Below are positions 1 through 5,070 of a stretch of 6,156 nt of DNA, piece after piece. How positions within the stretch are numbered: the first letter of the stretch is position 1; each line of letters begins with the position of its first letter. Source of the stretch: an uncultured Bacillaceae bacterium. Lineage in GTDB: Bacteria; Bacillota; Bacilli; Bacillales; Amphibacillaceae. The notes under the pieces were generated by a model. The model was not told where the DNA came from. It ran no database searches and saw nothing but the letters and a program-made list of their open reading frames with translations. A program made the translations under genes and the position numbers. The stretch spans positions 1 to 6,156 of the forward strand of contig CALZEK010000087.1 of assembly GCA_945639745.1 (NCBI GenBank). Direction: 5' to 3'.

Positions 1-1523
1 TAAAAGCAATGACAGATGCTGCACCAAGTATTATTCATATGCTAGACCGTATGGGGGTTATGTTTAACCGTACACCAGAAGGTCTTTTAGACTTCCGTCG
101 TTTTGGTGGAACTCAACACCACAGAACGGCATATGCCGGAGCAACAACAGGTCAACAATTATTATATGCTCTAGATGAACAAGTTCGTAAATATGAGGTA
201 GAAGGATTAGTAACTAAGTATGAAAGCTGGGAATTCCTAGGCGCTATTATTGATGAAGAAGGTATTGGTCGTGGAATTGTTGCACAAGACATCAAGTCAC
301 ACGAAATTAAATCGTTTCCATCAGATGCAACGATTTTAGCAACAGGTGGTCCAGGAATTATATTTGGTAAGTCTACTAACTCTATTATTAATACAGGTTC
401 TGCTGCAAGTATTTTATATCAACAAGGTGCAAAATACGCAAATGGTGAGTTCATTCAAATTCACCCAACAGCAATTCCAGGTGATGATAAGCTTCGTTTA
501 ATGAGTGAATCAGCTCGTGGTGAAGGTGGCCGTATTTGGACTTATAAAGATGGTGAACCATGGTACTTCTTAGAAGAAAAATATCCAGCTTATGGTAACT
601 TAGTACCTCGTGATATTGCAACTCGTGAAATATTCGATGTTTGTGTGAACCAAAAGCTAGGGATTAATGGTGAAAACATGGTTTATCTTGACTTATCACA
701 TAAAGATCCAAAAGAATTAGATGTTAAATTAGGTGGAATCATTGAAATATATGAGAAGTTTGTTGGAGAAGATCCTCGAAAAGTACCAATGAAAATCTTC
801 CCGGCAGTTCATTACTCAATGGGTGGTTTATGGGTAGATGATCATCAAATGACAAATATTCCAGGTATCTTTGCAGCTGGGGAGTGTGACTATTCTCAGC
901 ATGGTGGAAACCGTTTAGGAGCTAACTCATTATTATCTGCTATTTATGGTGGAATGGTTGCTGGACCTAATGCTATAGAATATATTGATGGTCTTGAAAC
1001 ACATGTTTCTGATATGTCTCCTGAATTATTTGAGCGTTTTGAAAAAGATGAAAAAGATAAATTTGAAGAATTGCTCAAAATGGATGGAGAAGAAAACGCA
1101 TATCAATTACACCAAGAACTAGGTGAGTGGATGACTGATAATGTAACAGTTGTTCGTGAAAACCCTCGCTTACTTAAGACGGATGAAAAATTACAAGAGT
1201 TATTAAAACGTTGGGATAACATTAATATTACTGATACATCTCGTTGGAGTAACCAAGCAGTTATGTTCACACGTCAATTAAGAAATATGATTCATTTAGC
1301 TCGTGTTATTACGCAAGGAGCATACTTACGTAATGAAAGTCGTGGAGCACATTACAAACCTGAATTCCCAGAACGTAATGATGAAGAATTCTTGAAAACT
1401 ACTATTGCTTCATTTGATGCTGAAAAAGAAGCACCAATTATCACTTATGAAGATGTAGATACATCATTAATTCCACCAAGAAAACGTGACTATACTACAA
1501 CAAGTGAAGGGAGTAAAAAATAA
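1..1523 (+). CDS. sdhA: Succinate dehydrogenase flavoprotein subunit SdhA (5' end missing)
   Basis: This is the catalytic subunit of succinate dehydrogenase (complex II). It oxidises succinate to fumarate at the cytoplasmic face of the membrane and passes electrons to SdhB. The reading frame is open from the first base, and the codons before the ATG at 9 read (V)KA, as in Bacillus SdhA. That ATG is therefore internal. About 80 N-terminal residues, with the FAD dinucleotide fold and the flavin-linked histidine, lie outside the window. Counting from the ATG at 9, the active-site motifs are present: HPT (His152), ESARGEGG (Arg170), HYSMGG (His268) and GGNRLGANSL (Arg302). The sequence is close to the B. 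subtilis protein along its length, including the PRKRDY tail. The stop (1521-1523) overlaps the sdhB start, so the two are co-transcribed and probably translationally coupled. An sdhC membrane anchor is expected upstream. The family call is very secure. Confidence 0.97.
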   Translation, partial: KAMTDAAPSIIHMLDRMGVMFNRTPEGLLDFRRFGGTQHHRTAYAGATTGQQLLYALDEQVRKYEVEGLVTKYESWEFLGAIIDEEGIGRGIVAQDIKSHEIKSFPSDATILATGGPGIIFGKSTNSIINTGSAASILYQQGAKYANGEFIQIHPTAIPGDDKLRLMSESARGEGGRIWTYKDGEPWYFLEEKYPAYGNLVPRDIATREIFDVCVNQKLGINGENMVYLDLSHKDPKELDVKLGGIIEIYEKFVGEDPRKVPMKIFPAVHYSMGGLWVDDHQMTNIPGIFAAGECDYSQHGGNRLGANSLLSAIYGGMVAGPNAIEYIDGLETHVSDMSPELFERFEKDEKDKFEELLKMDGEENAYQLHQELGEWMTDNVTVVRENPRLLKTDEKLQELLKRWDNINITDTSRWSNQAVMFTRQLRNMIHLARVITQGAYLRNESRGAHYKPEFPERNDEEFLKTTIASFDAEKEAPIITYEDVDTSLIPPRKRDYTTTSEGSKK

Positions 1524-2287
1524 TGGCTGAACAAAAAACAGTTACTTTTATTGTCACAAGACAAGATAGCCCTGACTCAGCTTCATATGAAGAAACATTT
1601 GAAATTCCTTATCGTCCGAATATGAACGTTATTTCTGGATTAATGGAAATTCAAAAAAACCCTGTTACTGCTGATGGTAAAAAAACAACACCAGTAAAAT
1701 GGGATATGAACTGTTTGGAAGAAGTTTGTGGAGCTTGTTCTATGGTAATCAATGGTAAAGCACGTCAATCATGTGCTGCATTAGTTGATCAGTTAGAACA
1801 ACCTGTTCGTTTAGAACCAATGTCGACATTCCCTGTTGTTCGAGATTTAGTTATTGATCGTGAACGCATGTTTGATGCATTGAAACAAATTAAAGCATGG
1901 ATACCAATTGATGGTACACATGATTTAGGACCTGGACCACGTATGCCTGAGAAAAAACGTCAATGGGCATATGAATTATCAAAATGTATGACATGTGGTG
2001 TTTGTTTAGAAGCATGTCCTAACGTTAATGATAAAAATGACTTTATTGGACCTGCAGCTATTTCACAAGCAAGATTATTCAACGCTCACCCAACTGGTGA
2101 TATGAATAAGAGTGATCGCTTAGAAGGTTTAATGGAAGAAAATGGTTTAGCTAGTTGTGGAAACGCTCAAAACTGTGTTGAAGTTTGTCCAAAAGGTATT
2201 CCATTAACAACATCAATCGCTGCTATGAACAGAGCAACATCAGTTCAAGCATTCAAGAACTTCTTTGGTAGCGATAATTCATATTAA
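1523..2287 (+). CDS. sdhB: Succinate dehydrogenase iron-sulfur subunit SdhB
   Basis: This 254-residue subunit carries electrons from the FAD of SdhA through three Fe-S clusters to quinone, probably menaquinone as in other Bacilli. All cluster ligands are visible. Cys64, 69, 72 and 84 form the N-terminal [2Fe-2S] ferredoxin domain. The CxxCxxCxxxCP motif (Cys155, 158, 161, 165) and the CxxxxxCxxxCP motif (Cys212, 218, 222) supply the [4Fe-4S] and [3Fe-4S] clusters. By family precedent Cys222 joins the first three to hold the [4Fe-4S], while Cys165, 212 and 218 hold the [3Fe-4S]. The length is normal for the family. The ATG shares its A with the sdhA stop (TAATG), and a GAAGGGAG ribosome site lies at 1506-1513, nine bases upstream. 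A strong terminator follows directly, so this is the last gene of the sdh operon. In Bacillus and Staphylococcus other genes, such as racE/murI, often follow sdhB nearby; here none does. Confidence 0.97.
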   Translation: MAEQKTVTFIVTRQDSPDSASYEETFEIPYRPNMNVISGLMEIQKNPVTADGKKTTPVKWDMNCLEEVCGACSMVINGKARQSCAALVDQLEQPVRLEPMSTFPVVRDLVIDRERMFDALKQIKAWIPIDGTHDLGPGPRMPEKKRQWAYELSKCMTCGVCLEACPNVNDKNDFIGPAAISQARLFNAHPTGDMNKSDRLEGLMEENGLASCGNAQNCVEVCPKGIPLTTSIAAMNRATSVQAFKNFFGSDNSY

Positions 2288-2290
2288 TTT

Positions 2291-2322
2291 AAATATCCAC
2301 TGTTTAACAGTGGATATTTTTT
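2291..2322 (+). terminator. Rho-independent terminator of the sdh operon
   Basis: A perfect 12-bp stem (AAATATCCACTG at 2291-2302 paired with CAGTGGATATTT at 2308-2319) closes on a 5-base loop. The T run at 2317-2322 overlaps the 3' arm. It starts four bases after the sdhB stop. The reverse direction has no comparable T run, so it should act mainly on + strand transcripts. It isolates the sdh operon from the control region downstream. Confidence 0.93.
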
Positions 2323-2381
2323 GTCTAGATTTGTCTATACATATGATGTATAATTGTATATGTGTATAGACAGTTAGACAA
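2321..2381. repeat. Large imperfect inverted repeat, probable activator (enhancer) binding site
   Basis: The left arm holds TTGTCTA (2321-2327) and TTGTCTATACA (2331-2341), whose TTGTCTA units repeat with a 10-bp period. The right arm holds their inverses, TGTATAGACA (2363-2372) and TAGACAA (2375-2381). The arms match over almost their whole length apart from a small indel. Inside are a perfect 7-bp dyad with a 3-bp spacer (TATACAT-ATG-ATGTATA, 2336-2352) and three TGTATA units at an exact 8-bp period (2347, 2355, 2363). The centre (about 2351) lies about 97 bp upstream of the predicted sigma-54 start point, a typical enhancer distance. The obvious candidate ligand is the Fis-type activator encoded at 3286-5049. 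That pairing is inferred; a different regulator is possible. The site begins at the last two bases of the preceding terminator. Confidence 0.7.
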
Positions 2382-2400
2382 TTCAGAAAACACACTATAC

Positions 2401-2414
2401 TGAAAGCGTTAACT
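2401..2414 (+). promoter_or_regulatory. cre site (CcpA operator)
   Basis: TGAAAGCGTTAACT matches the Bacillus cre consensus TGWAANCGNTNWCA at every position but the last (T instead of A). It includes the central CG and its flanking dyad. It sits seven bases upstream of the -24/-35 box at 2421. Its centre is about 40 bp before the predicted sigma-54 start and about 48 bp before the alternative sigma-A start. Carbon catabolite repression of the operon downstream is the likely role, fitting genes for fatty-acid use. The DNA looping needed for sigma-54 activation could also be blocked by CcpA bound between enhancer and promoter. The site is seen directly; its function is inferred. Confidence 0.8.
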
Positions 2415-2422
2415 TTAAAGTT
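2411..2422. repeat. 12-bp perfect palindrome abutting the promoter
   Basis: AACTTTAAAGTT is a perfect 12-bp palindrome. Its left end overlaps the cre site and its last two bases are the TT of the TTGGCA promoter box. It could be an additional operator or a chance feature of AT-rich DNA. No binding protein can be named. Confidence 0.4.
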
Positions 2423-2437
2423 GGCATGGAAATTGCA
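2421..2437 (+). promoter_or_regulatory. Sigma-54 (-24/-12) promoter
   Basis: TTGGCATG-GAAA-TTGCA matches the sigma-54 consensus TTGGCACG-N4-TTGCW with a single C-to-T change. The invariant GG (2423-2424) and GC (2435-2436) are separated by exactly 10 bases. Placing the C at -12 puts the start point near 2448, nine bases before the ribosome site of the first gene. The operon it would drive encodes a sigma-54 activator, and a large inverted repeat lies at enhancer distance, so three independent signs agree. The gene for SigL/RpoN itself is not in the window. Confidence 0.87.
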
Positions 2438-2449
2438 ATAGTATATAAT
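2421..2449 (+). promoter_or_regulatory. Possible overlapping sigma-A promoter
   Basis: TTGGCA (2421-2426) and TATAAT (2444-2449) are separated by 17 bases, giving a sigma-A promoter with one mismatch in the -35 and a perfect -10. It uses the same TTGGCA as the -24 box of the sigma-54 promoter. Its start point would be near 2456, leaving almost no leader before the ribosome site at 2457. It could give a basal transcript that supplies the activator, or it may be a coincidence in AT-rich sequence. I consider the sigma-54 reading better supported by context. Confidence 0.4.
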
Positions 2450-2456
2450 GACAATA

Positions 2457-2464
2457 AAAGGAGG
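2457..2464 (+). promoter_or_regulatory. Ribosome-binding site that fixes the GTG start of fadB
   Basis: AAAGGAGG is a near-perfect Shine-Dalgarno sequence ending seven bases before the GTG at 2472. It shows that the in-frame ATG at 2448 is not the start: that ATG lies upstream of this site and coincides with the predicted sigma-54 transcription start. Confidence 0.9.
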
Positions 2465-2471
2465 CTTTATC

Positions 2472-3257
2472 GTGACAAATGAATTTGTAAATGTAATAAC
2501 TGAAAAACACCTTGCAATTATCGAAATTGATAATGCGCCAGCAAATGCGTTATCTACCAGTGTAATAAGCAATTTAAGAGAAGTTATAAAAGAAGTAAAC
2601 GAAAATGAAAATATTCATGCCGTTATTTTAACTGGAAAAGGTAGATTCTTTGTTGCAGGTGCAGATATTAAAGAATTTATTCCCAACATGGGTAGTCAAG
2701 AAGCTGGTCAAAAAATGTCTCAATTAGGTCAAGATCTTTGTAACGATATTGAAGCTATGAAAAAGCCGGTGATTGCGGCTATTAATGGATTAGCTCTTGG
2801 TGGTGGGTTAGAAATTGCCTTAGCTGCTCATATTAGATTAATTAGTGACTCAGCTGAAGTAGGCTTACCAGAATTAAAACTAGGGCTTTTACCAAGTTTT
2901 GGAGGAACGCAACGTCTGACAAAAATGATTGGATTATCAGCTGCAATGGATGCTATTTTAACTAGTAAGCAATTTACAGCTTTAGAAACAAAAGAATTAA
3001 AAATGACAAAAGAAGTTGTTGCTTCAGAAAAATTATTAGATAGAGCAAAAGAAGTAGCTCATAGTTATATTGATAGTAACAGTTTTGAATCAGTATCTCG
3101 TGTAGTAGAAGCATTAGTAACTGGTTATAATAGCGATTTTGAAGAAGGTTTGAAAGTAGAAAATAGTAAATTTGGAGAATTATTTTTAACTGATGATGCC
3201 AAAGAAGGTGTAGAAGCATTTAGTGAAAAGAGAGCGGCTTCATTTAAACATTCATAA
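2472..3257 (+). CDS. fadB: Enoyl-CoA hydratase, crotonase family, FadB-like (GTG start)
   Basis: This 261-residue crotonase-family protein probably hydrates trans-2-enoyl-CoA to 3-hydroxyacyl-CoA in cytoplasmic beta-oxidation. The oxyanion-hole segment VAGADI is at 61-66. The two catalytic glutamates of crotonase are both present with the usual 20-residue spacing: Glu114 in GGGLE and Glu134 in LPELKLG, followed by GGTQRL. Length is typical. The opening PANALS, the KGRFF-AGADIKEF block and the DAKEGVEAF-EKR tail recall Bacillus subtilis FadB (YsiB), from memory rather than a search. GTG at 2472 is chosen over the ATG at 2448 because a strong RBS lies between them. Two TAA codons end it in tandem (3255-3260). 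It is the first gene behind the sigma-54 promoter and cre site, and a regulator gene follows 28 bp later. The crotonase fold also includes isomerases and other activities, so the exact substrate is uncertain. Confidence 0.88.
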   Translation: MTNEFVNVITEKHLAIIEIDNAPANALSTSVISNLREVIKEVNENENIHAVILTGKGRFFVAGADIKEFIPNMGSQEAGQKMSQLGQDLCNDIEAMKKPVIAAINGLALGGGLEIALAAHIRLISDSAEVGLPELKLGLLPSFGGTQRLTKMIGLSAAMDAILTSKQFTALETKELKMTKEVVASEKLLDRAKEVAHSYIDSNSFESVSRVVEALVTGYNSDFEEGLKVENSKFGELFLTDDAKEGVEAFSEKRAASFKHS

Positions 3258-3267
3258 TAATTTTACA

Positions 3268-3274
3268 TAAGGAG
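3268..3274 (+). promoter_or_regulatory. Ribosome-binding site of the activator gene
   Basis: TAAGGAG lies 11 bases before the ATG at 3286, slightly longer spacing than usual. No alternative in-frame start lies closer, so the ATG stands. This gap holds no promoter or terminator I can recognise. Confidence 0.75.
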
Positions 3275-3285
3275 TACAAGAAGCA

Positions 3286-5049
3286 ATGTCATTTGATAAC
3301 ATTCGAGTTTCTAATTGGATGAATAAGATGTATTTGACAATTGATTATCAAGCTTTGATATCAGAAGCACTTGATTTAATTATGCAAGTTGAACTAAGTG
3401 AATTACCAATTCTTAAAGATAATAAAGTAATTGGGGTATTTAATTTTAAGTACTATCTTTTTGCTTTAGGTAATGAAGATATTTCAAAAGATGATCAAGT
3501 AACTAATTGGATGACACGTACATATTCTTTTACTTCAGATAAAAATTACATGACACAAATAGAAACAACGCCAACTTATATTTTAGATGAAGCAGGAGAA
3601 TTAATTGGTATTGTTGATAAAGCAAGTCAAATAAATTTTTATCAATCATATTATAATCAATATAAAGATTTAACTCGGTTGATAAAATGGTATGAATTAA
3701 GTTTTGAAGAAGCTTATGAAGGGATAACAGTTGTTGATAAAAATGGTATCATCCAAGTGTTTAATGAAGCCTATAGTCGCTATGTCGGTGTGTCAAAAGA
3801 AGAAGCAATCGGCAAATATGCTGAAGATGTGATTGAAAATTCACGACTGCCTATTGTTTTAAAAACAGGTATTCCAGAACGGAGCCAAGCTCACAAATTA
3901 AAAGGTCAAAATTTAATTGTCCACCGAATTCCGATCTGGAAAAACAATGAAGTTATTGGAGCAATTGGTATGTTAGTTTATGAAGGGATTTCTGAAATTT
4001 ATCAATCAATCGAACAAATGGAACATTTAGAAGAAGCTTTAAAACAAAATAAAACCTTATTAATTCCTGATAAAAAAACATTAAAAAAACAAGTTCGTTT
4101 TGAAGATATACTCGGAAATAGTCAAGCTATCTCAATTCCTAAACAACTTGCAATCAAAGCAAGTAAAACAAAAGCAACTGTTCTTATTACAGGTGATAGT
4201 GGAGTGGGAAAAGAGCAATTTGCTCGTGCTATTCATGATTCAAACCTCACGCAAAATGAAAGTTTTATTAGCGTCAATTGTGCAGCAATACCAAAAGATA
4301 TTATCGAAGCAGAACTCTTTGGATATGAAGAAGGATCCTTTACTGGAGCAAAACAAGGTGGTAGTGTTGGTAAATTTGAACAAGCTGAAGGTGGCACGTT
4401 GTTTTTAGATGAAATAAGTGAAATGCCATTAAATGTTCAAGCAAAAATACTTCGTGCTTTACAAGAAAGAGAAGTCGTTAAGGTTGGTGGGCGTGTAACA
4501 ATACCGATAAATATAAGAGTGATCGCTGCAACAAACCAAGATCTTAGTAAATTAGTTAAAGGTGGCGAATTTAGAGAAGATCTTTACTATCGTTTAAATG
4601 TTATTCCTCTTAAAATACCAAGCTTGCTGGAAAGAAAAGAAGACATTCCACTCATTGTTGCTTATCGATTAAAAGAATTGGCTAAGACCCATCAAATACG
4701 AGAAAAGACAATTGATGAAAAAATAATTCGAGAATTTTATCTTTATGATTGGCCTGGTAATATACGTGAGTTATTTAATATTTTAGAAAGATTGTATGTT
4801 TTAACATCTGGAGATCATATTTCTTATGAAGAATATTTAGAATTAGTTAATTTAAAAATAAATAAACAAAACAAAGTAATTACAAATGAGTTAGCTTTTA
4901 TGAATGAAGAGAATAACTATGTACATGAAATAAATTCAATTAAAGAAGCAATCTCTCTTGCAAAAGGAAATAAAACAGAAGCAGCAAAAAGATTAAATAT
5001 ATCACGAGCCACACTGTATAATAAATTAAATCGTTATGATTTAAATTAA
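3286..5049 (+). CDS. Sigma-54-dependent activator (enhancer-binding protein), CBS-PAS-AAA+-Fis HTH
   Basis: This 587-residue protein should bind upstream DNA and use ATP to open sigma-54 RNA polymerase promoters. Residues 8-62 form a CBS motif and 71-120 a shortened second one. A PAS domain follows (about 135-235), then a short helical linker (236-258). The AAA+ domain spans about 271-500. It has Walker A GDSGVGKE (303-310), GSFTGA (350-355, a serine variant of the GAFTGA loop that contacts sigma-54), Walker B TLFLDE (371-376), sensor AATNQDL (414-420), the arginine-finger segment FREDLYYRLN (429-438) and WPGNIREL (489-496). A Fis-type helix-turn-helix ends the protein (about 563-584). There is no response-regulator receiver domain, so control is probably by direct ligand sensing through CBS/PAS, as in PrdR- or BkdR-like activators. 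It lies between two fatty-acid genes, which makes acyl-CoA metabolism its likely target and suggests autoregulation. The activator class is secure; the ligand is unknown. Confidence 0.95.
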   Translation: MSFDNIRVSNWMNKMYLTIDYQALISEALDLIMQVELSELPILKDNKVIGVFNFKYYLFALGNEDISKDDQVTNWMTRTYSFTSDKNYMTQIETTPTYILDEAGELIGIVDKASQINFYQSYYNQYKDLTRLIKWYELSFEEAYEGITVVDKNGIIQVFNEAYSRYVGVSKEEAIGKYAEDVIENSRLPIVLKTGIPERSQAHKLKGQNLIVHRIPIWKNNEVIGAIGMLVYEGISEIYQSIEQMEHLEEALKQNKTLLIPDKKTLKKQVRFEDILGNSQAISIPKQLAIKASKTKATVLITGDSGVGKEQFARAIHDSNLTQNESFISVNCAAIPKDIIEAELFGYEEGSFTGAKQGGSVGKFEQAEGGTLFLDEISEMPLNVQAKILRALQEREVVKVGGRVTIPINIRVIAATNQDLSKLVKGGEFREDLYYRLNVIPLKIPSLLERKEDIPLIVAYRLKELAKTHQIREKTIDEKIIREFYLYDWPGNIRELFNILERLYVLTSGDHISYEEYLELVNLKINKQNKVITNELAFMNEENNYVHEINSIKEAISLAKGNKTEAAKRLNISRATLYNKLNRYDLN

Positions 5050-5056
5050 AAAATAT

Positions 5057-5062
5057 GAGGAG
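5057..5062 (+). promoter_or_regulatory. Ribosome-binding site of the acyl-CoA dehydrogenase gene
   Basis: GAGGAG lies eight bases before the ATG at 5071, in the 21-bp gap after the activator stop. The short gap and good RBS support co-transcription. Confidence 0.8.
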
Positions 5063-5070
5063 TGTATACA

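Noticed and set aside
1092..1106. cre-like sequence within sdhA (GAAAACGCATATC).
   Set aside because: Several consensus positions mismatch, including parts of the dyad.
2349..2354. Perfect TATAAT inside the inverted repeat.
   Set aside because: No acceptable -35 lies 16-18 bases upstream; the TTGTCT boxes are 12 or 22 bases away. It is more simply part of the TGTATA repeat.
2375..2401. Possible sigma-A promoter TAGACA-N15-TATACT that would place the start inside the cre site.
   Set aside because: The 15-base spacer is short, both boxes have a mismatch, and the -35 is part of the inverted repeat. The promoter at 2421 explains the operon better.
2279..2572. Open frame on the - strand of 97 codons across the control region and the start of fadB.
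   Set aside because: It overlaps the terminator, promoter and the 5' part of a well-supported gene, has no recognisable domain and no good RBS.
2974..3219. Open frame on the - strand of 81 codons, rich in Leu and Ile.
   Set aside because: It is antisense to fadB; its composition is what AT-rich coding DNA gives in reverse, not a credible membrane protein.
4100..4408. Open frame of 102 codons on the + strand inside the activator gene.
   Set aside because: It is out of frame with the strongly conserved AAA+ domain and shows no family features.
5063..5070. TGTATACA palindrome just before the fadE start, resembling the TGTATA units at 2347-2368.
   Set aside because: It is a single 8-bp palindrome between RBS and start codon with no promoter nearby; a chance match is likely in AT-rich sequence.
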